Shown piece by piece: positions 7,331 to 16,009 of a stretch of 64,000 bases of DNA. Numbering within the stretch: the first letter of the stretch is position 1; every line of letters begins with the position of its first letter. The DNA is from Mycobacterium sp. OAS707 (GTDB taxonomy: Bacteria > Actinomycetota > Actinomycetes > Mycobacteriales > Mycobacteriaceae), in NCBI RefSeq assembly GCF_014873705.1, contig NZ_JADBDS010000003.1:1240001-1304000 (forward strand), in the 5' to 3' direction. The translations under genes and the position numbers were made by a program. Under the pieces are notes generated by a model, which had not been told where the DNA came from, did no database searches, and saw nothing but the letters and a program-made list of their open reading frames with translations.

Positions 7331-8767
7331 TCAGACCTTCGCGGTTTCCGAGAGCGCCGCGTTGATCGCGTCGACCCGGTCCTTGGCGTCACCGAACAGC
7401 ATCTGGGTGTTCTGCCGGAAGAACAGCGGGTTCTGCACCCCGGCGTAGCCCGATGCCATGGAGCGCTTGAACACGATGACGTGGTTGGCGTTCCACACCG
7501 TGAGCACCGGCATGCCGGCGATCGGGCTGCCCGGATCCTCTGCGGCCGCCGGGTTGACGGTGTCGTTGGCGCCGATGACGAGCACGACGTCGGTGTCGTC
7601 GAAGTCGTCATTGATCTCGTCCATCTCCAGCACGATGTCGTAAGGCACCTTGGCCTCGGCCAGCAGCACGTTCATGTGGCCGGGCAGGCGGCCCGCGACG
7701 GGGTGGATGCCGAAGCGGACGTTGACGCCGCGGGCGCGCAGCTTGCGGGTCAGGTCGGCGACGCCGTACTGGGCCTGGGCGACAGCCATGCCGTAGCCGG
7801 GCGTGATGATCACCGAACTGGCCGATTCGAGTAGTTCGGCGGCGCCCTCGGCGTTGATCTCGCGGTGCTCGCCGTAGTCCTTGTCGTCGGCGGGGCCCGC
7901 CTCGATGCCGAAGCCGCCCGCGATCACCGAGATGAACGACCGGTTCATCGCCTTGCACATGATGTAGGACAGGTACGCACCCGAGGAGCCGACGAGCGCG
8001 CCGGTGACGATCAGCAGGTCGTTGGACAGCAGGAAGCCCGAAGCCGCTGCCGCCCAACCGGAGTAGCTGTTGAGCATCGACACCACGACCGGCATGTCGC
8101 CGCCGCCGATCGAGGCGACCAGGTGCCAGCCGAGCAGCAGTGCCAGCGCGGTGACCACCACCAGCAGCCACAGCTGCGGGCTGATCACGAACCAGACGGT
8201 CAGCGCGGCGAACACGACGAGCGCGCCGACGTTGAGGAAGTTCTTGCCGGGCAGCATCATCGGCGCGGACTTGATGCGGGCCGAGAGCTTGAGGTTGGCG
8301 ACGATGGAGCCGGTGAAGGTCACCGCGCCGATGAAGACGCCGATGACGACCTCGGCCGAGTGGATGCCGAGCATGCCCTCGTGATGCAGCAGCGTTGCCT
8401 CGGATCCCGCGAGATCACGTTCGACGTGCAGATAACCGTTCCACCCGACCAGTACGGCCGCCAAGCCGACGAACGAGTGCAGCAACGCGATCAGCTCGGG
8501 CATTCCGGTCATCTCGACGACCTTGGCGCGCCACAGACCGATGGCCGCGCCGATGGCCATGGCACCGAACAGCAGTGCGACGCCGACGGGTTCGATGTCG
8601 TGGGCGAAGGCCAGCGCGATCGTCGCGACCAGGGCGACGGCCATGCCGGTGATGCCGAAAGTGTTGCCCGCCCTTGACGTTTCATGCTTGGACAGGCCGG
8701 CCAACGCCAGGATGAACAGGATGGCCGCGACGACGTAGGCCGCGGTTGCGGTGGTTTCCAGCGACAT
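7331..8767 (-). CDS. pntB: NAD(P) transhydrogenase, beta subunit
   Basis: The predicted product has 478 residues, the usual length. About nine hydrophobic segments make up domain II and carry a SFVGLAAVLVGWNGYL stretch and the SGGGDMPVVVSMLNSYSGWAAA-type loop. The soluble NADP-binding domain III carries ITPGYGMAVAQAQY and LVIGANDTVNPAA. With PntA it couples hydride transfer from NADH to NADP+ with inward proton movement. The start lies two bases from the pntA stop. Confidence 0.95.
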   Translation of the reverse strand: MSLETTATAAYVVAAILFILALAGLSKHETSRAGNTFGITGMAVALVATIALAFAHDIEPVGVALLFGAMAIGAAIGLWRAKVVEMTGMPELIALLHSFVGLAAVLVGWNGYLHVERDLAGSEATLLHHEGMLGIHSAEVVIGVFIGAVTFTGSIVANLKLSARIKSAPMMLPGKNFLNVGALVVFAALTVWFVISPQLWLLVVVTALALLLGWHLVASIGGGDMPVVVSMLNSYSGWAAAASGFLLSNDLLIVTGALVGSSGAYLSYIMCKAMNRSFISVIAGGFGIEAGPADDKDYGEHREINAEGAAELLESASSVIITPGYGMAVAQAQYGVADLTRKLRARGVNVRFGIHPVAGRLPGHMNVLLAEAKVPYDIVLEMDEINDDFDDTDVVLVIGANDTVNPAAAEDPGSPIAGMPVLTVWNANHVIVFKRSMASGYAGVQNPLFFRQNTQMLFGDAKDRVDAINAALSETAKV

Positions 8768-8769
8768 GG

Positions 8770-10290
8770 TCAGCTCCTCGAGAACATGGCCAGCATGCGG
8801 CGGGTCACCGCGAAGCCGCCGAAGACGTTGATGCTGGCGAGCAGGGTCGCCAGGGTGGCCACCGCGGTGACGACGACATTGCCGTGCCCGATCTGCAGCA
8901 GGGCACCGACGACGATGATCCCGGAGATCGCATTGGTCACCGACATCAGCGGGGTGTGCAGCGCGTGGTGCACGTTGCCGATCACGTAGTAGCCGATCAC
9001 GATGGCCAACGCGAAGACGGTCAGATGCACCTGCAGCGCGGCAGGCGACAGCGCGATCAGCGCGAACAGCACCGCCGCGGCGGTGAAGGTCAACCCCAGC
9101 CGGCGCGCGGTGGTCATGGGTTGTTTGGCCGGCTTCTGCTCGACCGGAGCGGCCGCGGCAACCGGAGCGGCGGACACCTGCACGGGCGGCGGCGGCCAGG
9201 TGATCTCACCGTCGCGGACCACCGTCACCGAGCGCTGAACCACGTCCTCGAAATCGAGGATGAGCTTGCCGTCCTTCTCGGGGGTGAGCAGCTTGAGCAG
9301 GTTCACCAGGTTGGTGCCGTAGAGCTGTGACGCGGTTGCGGGCAGTCGGCCCGCCAGATCGGTGTAGCCGATGATCGTCACGCCGTGGTCGGTGACGACC
9401 GCCTGGTCCTTGACGGTGCCCTCGACGTTGCCGCCGTTGGCCGCGGCCATGTCGACGATCACGCTGCCGGGCCGCATCGAGGCGACCATGTCGGCGGTGA
9501 TGATGCGCGGCGCCGGTTTACCGGGGATCAGCGCGGTGGTGATGATGATGTCGACGTCCTTGGCCAGATCGGCGTAGACCTGAGCCTCGCGGGCCTTGTA
9601 GTCGTCGCCCATCTCCTTGGCGTAGCCGGTGGCCGAGACCTCGGCTGCCTCCGGGTCGACAGAAACGTACTCGCCGCCGAGCGAGCGGACCTGATCGGCG
9701 ACCTCGGGCCGCGGGTCGGTGGCCTGCACGATGGCGCCGAGGCTGCCCGCCGCCCCGATGGCGGCAAGGCCGGCGACGCCCGCGCCGACGACCAGTACCT
9801 TGGCCGGCGGCACCTTGCCCGCCGCGGTCACCTGTCCGGTGAAGAAGCGGCCGAAGCTGTGCGCGGCCTCGACCACGGCCCGGTAGCCGGCGATGTTGGC
9901 CATCGACGACAGCACGTCCAGCGACTGGGCCCGCGAGATACGCGGAACAGCGTCCATGGCCAGCACGGTGATCGGCCGGGTGGCCAGCTGTTCGACGAGT
10001 TCCGGCTTGAGCGCGGGGGAGATCAGACTGATCAGGGTGGCGCCGTCGCGCAGGGCGGCGATCTCAGCGTTGTCCGGCGCGTTGACCTTGAGCACGACGT
10101 CGGCCGTCCAGGCGTCACCGATCGCGGCACCCGCTTCGGTGAACGCCTCGTCGGAGAAGCTCGAGGCGGCACCCGCGCCGGTCTCGACCACTACCTCGTA
10201 GCCCAGCTTGATGAGTTGGCCGACCGTCTGCGGCGTGGCCGCCACGCGCGTTTCGCCAGGCAGCGACTCTCTCGGGATCCCGATGATCAT
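8770..10290 (-). CDS. pntA: NAD(P) transhydrogenase, alpha subunit (undivided PntA)
   Basis: The predicted product has 506 residues. It begins IIGIPRESLPGETRVAATP, and the NAD-binding dI domain carries the glycine loop VVGAGVAGLAAIGAAGSLGA near residue 170. A proline/alanine linker then leads to four C-terminal hydrophobic helices (from TARRLGLTFTAAAV to the end). M. tuberculosis splits this protein into PntAa and PntAb; here both parts are one chain, as in E. coli. It is the first gene of the pntA-pntB-acyl-CoA dehydrogenase operon, read leftward from the divergent region at 10291-10551. Confidence 0.95.
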   Translation of the reverse strand: MIIGIPRESLPGETRVAATPQTVGQLIKLGYEVVVETGAGAASSFSDEAFTEAGAAIGDAWTADVVLKVNAPDNAEIAALRDGATLISLISPALKPELVEQLATRPITVLAMDAVPRISRAQSLDVLSSMANIAGYRAVVEAAHSFGRFFTGQVTAAGKVPPAKVLVVGAGVAGLAAIGAAGSLGAIVQATDPRPEVADQVRSLGGEYVSVDPEAAEVSATGYAKEMGDDYKAREAQVYADLAKDVDIIITTALIPGKPAPRIITADMVASMRPGSVIVDMAAANGGNVEGTVKDQAVVTDHGVTIIGYTDLAGRLPATASQLYGTNLVNLLKLLTPEKDGKLILDFEDVVQRSVTVVRDGEITWPPPPVQVSAAPVAAAAPVEQKPAKQPMTTARRLGLTFTAAAVLFALIALSPAALQVHLTVFALAIVIGYYVIGNVHHALHTPLMSVTNAISGIIVVGALLQIGHGNVVVTAVATLATLLASINVFGGFAVTRRMLAMFSRS

Positions 10291-10410
10291 CGATTTCGAT
10301 CCGATCTAGGTTCTGACACGGTCCGCGTCTGGGACGCGTGGAATACGTCAGTCTAAGAGTTGACAGAAATCGGCCATGTGTCCTGTGGGTCGGTCGCCCC
10401 AGATCACCGC

Positions 10411-10468
10411 CGAACGTGGGTTACCCGCACGCTTTCTTCGCCTCGAGCGTGCGGGTAACCCACGTTCG
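10411..10468. repeat. Perfect long hairpin between divergent genes
   Basis: Positions 10411-10433 and 10446-10468 are exact inverted copies of 23 bases (core GTGGGTTACCCGCAC) separated by 12 bases. The element lies in the 261-base region between pntA and the sulfonate-type permease, which are read away from it, so it is not a terminator for either. A GGTTACCC half-palindrome lies within each arm. It could be an operator cluster, a cruciform or a palindromic repeat of mobile origin. Confidence 0.85.
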
Positions 10469-10551
10469 CGGGCGCCGCGGGGGTTGGCGCAGTAAAACTC
10501 GCGCTGAGCGCAGACCTTCACCGAACGGTCTCGTCCCGGTACCAATACGCG

Positions 10552-11415
10552 GTGTCTGTTTTCGTTGATATCGCCCCCGACGAGTCGCTGGCCGATTCGC
10601 CGCCGGTCGTCGTGCCGTCAGGCAGGTGGCGCGGGCGACTGACGCGGGCCGCGTTGCCACTGCTTTCGGTCGTCGTGTTCTTCGTCGTGTGGCAGCTCAT
10701 CGCGGCAAGCGGCATCTGGAACCAGACGTTCGTGCCCTACCCCAGTGCGGTGTGGCACGCGTTCCTCGACGTCTCGACCACACACGACGGTGTCCGCGGC
10801 TACGCCGGATACCTGTTGTGGGAGCACCTCTACATGACGCTGCGGCGCGTGTTCGCCGGCGTCGTGATCGGTGTCGTCCTCGGCGTGCTGCTCGGCCTGG
10901 TGATGGGGTCGGTCGGCTGGGTGCGCAGCGTGCTCGAACCTTGGCTGACGTTCCTGCGTGCGCTGCCGCCGCTGGCCTACTTCTTCCTGCTCGTCATCTG
11001 GCTGGGCATAGACGAGGCCCCGAAGATCACGCTGCTGGCGCTGGCTGCGCTGCCGCCCGCCGCCGTCGCCACCACCGCGGCCGTCGTCGCCGCACCCGTC
11101 GGCCTGCAGGAGGCGGCGCGCGCTTTGGGCGCCTCGCGGCGTCAGGTGATCCGCGACGTCGTCGTCCCGTCCGCGCTGCCCGAGACGTTCACCGGCGTCC
11201 GGCTCGCGGTTGGCATGGCGTACTCCTCGGTGGTCGCCGCCGAACTGTTCAACGGGCTGCCCGGCATCGGCGGCCTCGTCAAAGACGCAAGTAACTACAA
11301 CAACACCCCCGTCGTGCTGGTCGGCATCTTCGCCATCGGGATCTCCGGCCTTGTCATCGACGGTCTGCTTCGCGCCGTGGAGCGGCGCGCTGTCCCCTGG
11401 AGAGGCAAGATATGA
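10552..11415 (+). CDS. tauC: Sulfonate/taurine-type ABC transporter permease
   Basis: The predicted product has 287 residues from a GTG start. After a hydrophilic N-terminus there are six predicted membrane helices. The EAA loop, EAARALGASRRQVIRDVVVPSALP, contacts the ATPase and is typical of the SsuC/TauC/NrtB group. The gene overlaps the binding-protein gene by four bases (ATGA). With the two following genes it forms an importer for a small anion; taurine or another alkanesulfonate is most likely, but nitrate- or pyrimidine-type substrates cannot be excluded. Confidence 0.85.
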   Translation: MSVFVDIAPDESLADSPPVVVPSGRWRGRLTRAALPLLSVVVFFVVWQLIAASGIWNQTFVPYPSAVWHAFLDVSTTHDGVRGYAGYLLWEHLYMTLRRVFAGVVIGVVLGVLLGLVMGSVGWVRSVLEPWLTFLRALPPLAYFFLLVIWLGIDEAPKITLLALAALPPAAVATTAAVVAAPVGLQEAARALGASRRQVIRDVVVPSALPETFTGVRLAVGMAYSSVVAAELFNGLPGIGGLVKDASNYNNTPVVLVGIFAIGISGLVIDGLLRAVERRAVPWRGKI

Positions 11416-12437
11416 AACTCAAGGCACTGTTGGCGGTTGTCGCCGCAACGTTGGCGTTGGCAGGCTGCTCGGTGGATCGGTCGGCGGACCAAGCCGACAA
11501 ACCGACGATTCGCATTGGCTACCAAAGCTTTCCGTCCGGCGACCTCATCGTCAAGAACAACAAGTGGCTTGAAGAGGCGTTGCCGAACTACAACATCAAG
11601 TGGACGAAGTTCGACTCCGGCGCCGACGTCAACACCGCGTTCATCGCCAAGGAACTGGACTTCGGCGCGCTCGGGTCCAGCCCGGTCGCGCGCGGTCTCT
11701 CGGCACCGCTGAACATCCCGTACAAGGTCGCGTTCGTGCTCGACGTCGCGGGCGACAACGAGGCGCTGGTGGCACGCAACGGCAGCGGCATCAACACGAT
11801 CGCCGACCTGAAGGGCAAGCGCATCGGCACCCCGTTCGCGTCGACCGCGCACTACAGCCTGCTCGCGGCGCTCAACCAGAGTGGGTTGTCCGCCAAGGAT
11901 GTTCAGCTCGTCGACCTCCAGCCGCAGGCCATCCTTGCGGCGTGGGACCGCGGCGACATCGACGCCGCCTATTCCTGGCTGCCCACCCTGGATCAGCTGC
12001 GCAAGAGCGGCAAGGATCTGATCACCAGCCGTCAGCTCGCCAAGGACGGCAAGCCGACGCTGGATCTCGGCGCGGTCCGCGACGAGTTCGCCGATGCACA
12101 TCCCGACGTCGTCGACACCTGGCGGCAGCAGGAAGCCCGCGCACTCAAGCTGATTCACGACGACCCCGCCGCCGCGGCCAAGGCCATCGCCGCGGAGATC
12201 GGGCTGAGCTCCGACGAGGTGGCGGGTCAGCTCAAGCAAGGGGTCTACCTGACGCCAGAACAGGTCGCGTCGCCGGAATGGCTTGGTGCAGAAGGTAAGC
12301 CGGGCAACATCGCGGTCAACCTGCAGAGTGCGTCGCAGTTCCTCGCCGACCAGAAGCAGATTCCGTCGGCGGCTCCGCTGCAGACCTTCCAGGACGCGAT
12401 CTACACCAAGGGGTTGCCCGGTGCCATCACGCAGTGA
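11412..12437 (+). CDS. tauA: Taurine/sulfonate-type substrate-binding lipoprotein
   Basis: The predicted product has 341 residues with a lipoprotein signal peptide (LALAGC, lipidated Cys19). The mature protein is a two-lobe periplasmic-binding fold of the TauA/SsuA kind: IRIGYQSFPSGDLIVKNN, FDSGADVNTAFIAKELDFGALGSSPVARGL, then LKGKRIGTPFASTAHYSLLAAL and an aspartate-rich hinge AAWDRGDIDAAYSWLP. The TPFASTAHYSLL stretch resembles taurine-binding proteins more than general sulfonate ones. It overlaps the permease gene upstream and the ATPase gene downstream. Confidence 0.85.
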   Translation: MKLKALLAVVAATLALAGCSVDRSADQADKPTIRIGYQSFPSGDLIVKNNKWLEEALPNYNIKWTKFDSGADVNTAFIAKELDFGALGSSPVARGLSAPLNIPYKVAFVLDVAGDNEALVARNGSGINTIADLKGKRIGTPFASTAHYSLLAALNQSGLSAKDVQLVDLQPQAILAAWDRGDIDAAYSWLPTLDQLRKSGKDLITSRQLAKDGKPTLDLGAVRDEFADAHPDVVDTWRQQEARALKLIHDDPAAAAKAIAAEIGLSSDEVAGQLKQGVYLTPEQVASPEWLGAEGKPGNIAVNLQSASQFLADQKQIPSAAPLQTFQDAIYTKGLPGAITQ

Positions 12438-13200
12438 CGGCGCGATCCGAATAGAGGCGGTCAAGCATCGCTACGGCCGCGGTCGCGACGGGGTCACTGC
12501 GCTGGGCCCTGTCGACCTGACCGTCGACCCGGGATCGTTCCTGGTTCTGGTCGGCGCGTCGGGTTGCGGCAAGAGCACGCTGCTGCGGCTGCTGGCCGGC
12601 TTCGAGTCGCCAAGCGAGGGCTCCGTGCAGATCTCGGGTTCCGCGCCGACGCCAGGGGTGACCGCAGGCGTCGTGTTCCAGCAGCCGCGGCTTTTCCCGT
12701 GGCGCACGGTCGGCGGCAACGTCGACCTCGCGCTCAAGTACGCCAACGTGCCGCGCGAGCGGCGCGCCGAGCGTCGCGATCAACTGCTGGCGCGCGTGGG
12801 CCTGGAGGGCACCGCCGATCGCAAGATCTGGGAGATCAGCGGCGGACAGCAGCAGCGCGTCGCAATCGCCCGGGCGCTGGCTGCCGAGACGCCGTTGTTT
12901 CTGCTCGACGAACCGTTCGCGGCGCTCGACGCGCTGACCCGTGAGCGCCTGCAGGAGGACGTCCGGCAAGTCAGCGCGGAGTCGGGTCGCACGACGGTGT
13001 TCGTCACGCACAGCGCCGATGAAGCGGCGTTCCTGGGTTCGCGGATCGTGGTGCTGACGCGGCGCCCGGGGCAGGTGGCGCTGGATCTGCCGGTCGACCT
13101 GCCGCGCACAGGCGTCGACCCCGATGAATTACGTCGCTCGGCGGAATACACCGAGTTGCGCGCCGAAGTCGGGCGCGCGGTGAAAGCAGCGGCTGCTTAA
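12421..13200 (+). CDS. tauB: Taurine/sulfonate-type ABC transporter ATPase
   Basis: The predicted product has 259 residues from a GTG start that overlaps the end of the binding-protein gene by 17 bases. It carries Walker A GASGCGKST, the Q-loop VFQQPRLFPWRTV, the signature ISGGQQQRVAIARAL, Walker B LFLLDEPFAALD, and the switch histidine in VFVTHSADEA. It powers the permease at 10552-11415. The gene ends just before a small convergent gene at 13204. Confidence 0.9.
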   Translation: MPSRSDGAIRIEAVKHRYGRGRDGVTALGPVDLTVDPGSFLVLVGASGCGKSTLLRLLAGFESPSEGSVQISGSAPTPGVTAGVVFQQPRLFPWRTVGGNVDLALKYANVPRERRAERRDQLLARVGLEGTADRKIWEISGGQQQRVAIARALAAETPLFLLDEPFAALDALTRERLQEDVRQVSAESGRTTVFVTHSADEAAFLGSRIVVLTRRPGQVALDLPVDLPRTGVDPDELRRSAEYTELRAEVGRAVKAAAA

Positions 13201-13203
13201 GGC

Positions 13204-13314
13204 TTAGACCGGGGGATACGCCGGGGGTGGATACACGCCGCGCAGGATCCATGCGAACCAGTTGGCGCCGTACTCGATCTCGTCGCTCGCGTCATAGTCC
13301 GGATTCGGATCCAT
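13204..13314 (-). CDS. 36-residue protein of unknown function
   Basis: An ATG at 13314 opens a 36-codon frame ending with TAA. The product starts MDPNPDYDASDEIEYGANW, continues with FAWILRGVYPPP, and ends AYPPV. The acidic N-terminal half followed by a short aromatic/hydrophobic segment and a proline-rich tail is unlike random translation of GC-rich DNA. Acidic codons and A/T at key positions support coding. An upstream GAGGGTGAG could serve as ribosome-binding site. It converges on the ABC ATPase gene with three bases between the stops and is divergent from the TetR gene. Confidence 0.6.
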   Translation of the reverse strand: MDPNPDYDASDEIEYGANWFAWILRGVYPPPAYPPV

Positions 13315-13393
13315 GGGCTCACCCTCTCGCGTATCGGCTGGTTCTCGGTGAAGTCTAGACCGACCGCCCCTTGGACGACAGGTCGAAGATCTA

Positions 13394-13409
13394 AACTGGC
13401 CAACCAGTT
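13394..13409. promoter_or_regulatory. Candidate TetR operator
   Basis: AACTGGCCAACCAGTT is a perfect inverted repeat with 6-bp arms and a 4-base centre. It lies 28 bases before the TetR gene start and between that gene and the divergent 36-residue gene. TetR proteins commonly repress themselves from such sites, so autoregulation is likely. Confidence 0.55.
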
Positions 13410-13437
13410 GTTTGATACCCGCTTATAGTGAGTCGCC

Positions 13438-14103
13438 ATGTCCTCCGACGTTCCAGCCAGTGCCAATGGGATGACCCGCCGCGAGGAGTTGTTGACCGTC
13501 GCGACAAAGCTGTTCGCGGCACGGGGCTACCACGGCACCCGGATGGACGACGTGGCCGACGCGGTCGGGCTGAACAAGGCGACCGTGTACCACTACTACG
13601 CGAGCAAGTCGCTGATCCTCTACGACATCTACAAGGGCGCGGCCGACTTCACGGTCGATGCGTTGCACGACGACCCGACGGCATCGGCGCGCGAGACCAT
13701 CTACCACTTCACGCGAAGGCTCCTCGTCGGCATCGCGGGCAACATCGAACGCGCAGCCGTGTATTTCCAGGAGGGCCCCTACATCACCGAGTGGTTCACC
13801 GAGGAACAGGTCGCCTACATCCGCGAGAAGGAGACCCAGGTCTACGAACATGTGCGCGACGTCATCGACCGGGGCATCGCCAGCGGCGAGTTCTACGACT
13901 GCGACTCGCATGTGCTGGCGCTCGGCTACATCGGGATGACGCTGGGCGCCTACCGCTGGCTGCGGCCGCAGGGCAGGCGCACTGCGCAGGAGATCGCGCA
14001 GGAATTCAGCACCGCGCTGTTGCGCGGCCTGATTCGCGACGAGACGACGCGGGTCTCCTCGCCGCTGGGCATTGACGTGGAAACCACAGCGCGGTCGACC
14101 TAG
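13438..14103 (+). CDS. TetR-family transcriptional regulator
   Basis: The predicted product has 221 residues. The N-terminal helix-turn-helix reads TRREELLTVATKLFAARGYHGTRMDDVADAVGLNKATVYHYYASK (residues 13-57), followed by a helical ligand-binding domain with an FxxGPYITEWF region. The acyl-CoA dehydrogenase gene follows 15 bases downstream, so the ligand may be an acyl-CoA. By gene order it occupies the position of Rv0158 (a TetR near pntB) in M. tuberculosis. A palindromic site at 13394-13409 suggests self-repression. Confidence 0.88.
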   Translation: MSSDVPASANGMTRREELLTVATKLFAARGYHGTRMDDVADAVGLNKATVYHYYASKSLILYDIYKGAADFTVDALHDDPTASARETIYHFTRRLLVGIAGNIERAAVYFQEGPYITEWFTEEQVAYIREKETQVYEHVRDVIDRGIASGEFYDCDSHVLALGYIGMTLGAYRWLRPQGRRTAQEIAQEFSTALLRGLIRDETTRVSSPLGIDVETTARST

Positions 14104-14118
14104 AGGGAAGATGGACAC

Positions 14119-15884
14119 GTGAAGTCCACCCTGCTGTCCCGTCGCGATCTCGACTTTCTGCTCTACGAATGGCTGCGCATCGACGAGCTGACCAAACGCG
14201 AGCGCTTCGCCGAGCACTCCCGCGAGACCTTCGACGGTGTTCTCGATCTGTGCGAGCAGTTGGCCACTCGCTACTTCGCGCCGCACAACAAGAAGAGCGA
14301 CGCCAATGAGCCGCAGTTCGACGGCAACAAGGTCACCCTCATCGATGACGTCAAGCAGGCGTGGGACGCGTTCGCCGCAGCCGACCTCATTGCGATGTCG
14401 ATGGACCAACAACTCGGTGGCGCGCAACTGCCCGCGACCGTCGCCGAGGCAGGCTTCGCCTGGTTCTCCGCGGCCAACGTCAGCACCACCGGCTACCTGA
14501 TGCTGACCATGGCCAACGCCAACCTGCTCGCGAAGTTCGGTACCGACGAGCAGATCGAGGCGTTCCTCAAGCCGATGCTCGCCGGACGGTTCTCCGGCAC
14601 GATGGCCCTGTCCGAGACACAGGCCGGCTCGTCGCTGGCCGACATCCTGACCCGCGCCGAACCGCAGGACGACGGCACCTACCGGCTGTTCGGATCCAAG
14701 ATGTGGATCTCCGGGGCCGAACACGAGCTCACCGAGAACATCGTCAACCTCGTCCTCGCGAAGATCCCCGGCGGTCCGCCTGGGACCAAGGGCATTTCGC
14801 TGTTCATCGTGCCGAAGTTCCTCGTCGACAATGACGGCTCGGTCGGGGAGCGCAACAACGTCGTGCTTGCCGGGCTGAACCACAAGATGGGCCAGCGCGG
14901 CATCACCAACACCGTGCTGAGTTTCGACGGCGCGGTCGGATATCTGGTCGGTGAGCCGCACCGCGGCCTGGCCTACATGTTCACGATGATGAACGAGGCG
15001 CGCCTCGGCGTCGGGATGGGCGCGGTGTCGTTGGGCTACACCGGTTACCTCAAGTCGCTGGAATATGCGCGTCAGCGACCGCAGGGCAGGCCGGTGCTGG
15101 CCAAGGACCCGTCGACACCGCAGGTGCCGATCATCGAACACGCCGACGTCAAGCGAATGCTGTTGGCGCAGAAGGCTTATGTCGAGGGCGGCATGGCGTT
15201 GCTGCTGTACTGCGCCAAGCTCGTCGACCTGCAGCACAGTGCCGAGTCAGACGACGAACGGGATTCGCTCGGGCTGCTGCTCGACATCCTCACGCCGGTC
15301 GGCAAGAGCTGGCCGTCGCAGTGGTGCCTCGAGGCCAACAGCCTGGCCACCAGGTCCACGGCGGATACGGCTACACCCGCGAGTACGACGTCGAGCAGCA
15401 CTACCGCGACAACCGGCTCAACCCCATCCATGAGGGCACGCACGGCATCCAGAGCCTGGATCTGTTGGGCCGCAAGGTAACTCAGCGTGGGGGCGCCAGC
15501 CTGGCCGCGCTCGGAGAGGCCATCGCCGCGACGATCGCGACGGCGAACGCGGTGGGCGGTGACGCAGCCTCGCTCGCCGCCGAGCTGGATACGACCTGGC
15601 AGCGTCTCGTCAGCGTGACCACCGGGATGTTCGGCTCCGGCGAGCTTGATGCCGCACTGGCCAACAGCGCGATCTACCTCGAGGCCTTCGGGCACATCGT
15701 CGTCGCATGGATGTGGCTGGAACAGCTCCTGGCCGCCAACGGCCGCGCCGGGGATTTCTACGACGGCAAGCGGCAGGCGGCGCAGTACTTCTTCCGCTAC
15801 GAGCTGCCGAAGACGGCGCCGCAACTGGACCTGCTGGAAAGCCTGGACCGCACCACATTGGAAATGCGCGACGCCTGGTTCTGA
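14119..15884 (+). pseudogene. Large acyl-CoA dehydrogenase, broken by a one-base deletion
   Basis: The first frame gives a normal acyl-CoA dehydrogenase start (SRRDLDFLLYEWL) and core (ALSETQAGSSLADILTRA, SKMWISGAEHE). It runs to about 15349 and then becomes nonsense, ending at 15480. The second frame resumes exactly at QVHGGYGYTREYDVEQHYRDNRLNPIHEGTHGIQ, the conserved catalytic end, and continues to a stop at 15884. Inserting one base, a T between 15349 and 15350, restores IQVHGGYGYT and a protein of about 588 residues of the AidB/FadE5-like long class. It is a true pseudogene or a sequence error. It lies behind a TetR gene, probably in one operon. Confidence 0.85.
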
Positions 15885-16009
15885 TGCGCAAAAGGTATCG
15901 ACCCATGCGATATCAGGCTTGGACAGGTATCGGTGCCGCTCTTTAGTTTATGAGTGACGGCCGCCACATCGGCGCCCCCTCGTCATCCGATACACAGGAG
16001 TGAACGCGC

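Noticed and set aside
10552..13200. ABC operon considered as nitrate or pyrimidine importer
   Set aside because: It is not fully excluded, but the binding-protein sequence resembles the TauA group most, so the taurine/sulfonate label was kept with reduced confidence.
13423..15237. Open frame of about 600 codons on the minus strand opposite the TetR and acyl-CoA dehydrogenase genes
   Set aside because: It is antisense to genes with clear family motifs, has His/Arg/Val-rich composition typical of reverse-strand frames in GC-rich DNA, and shows no domain.
15885..16009. GGTATCG direct repeats upstream of tctC considered as a GntR operator
   Set aside because: Only seven bases repeat, with irregular spacing, and there is no resemblance to the site at 20862-20890.
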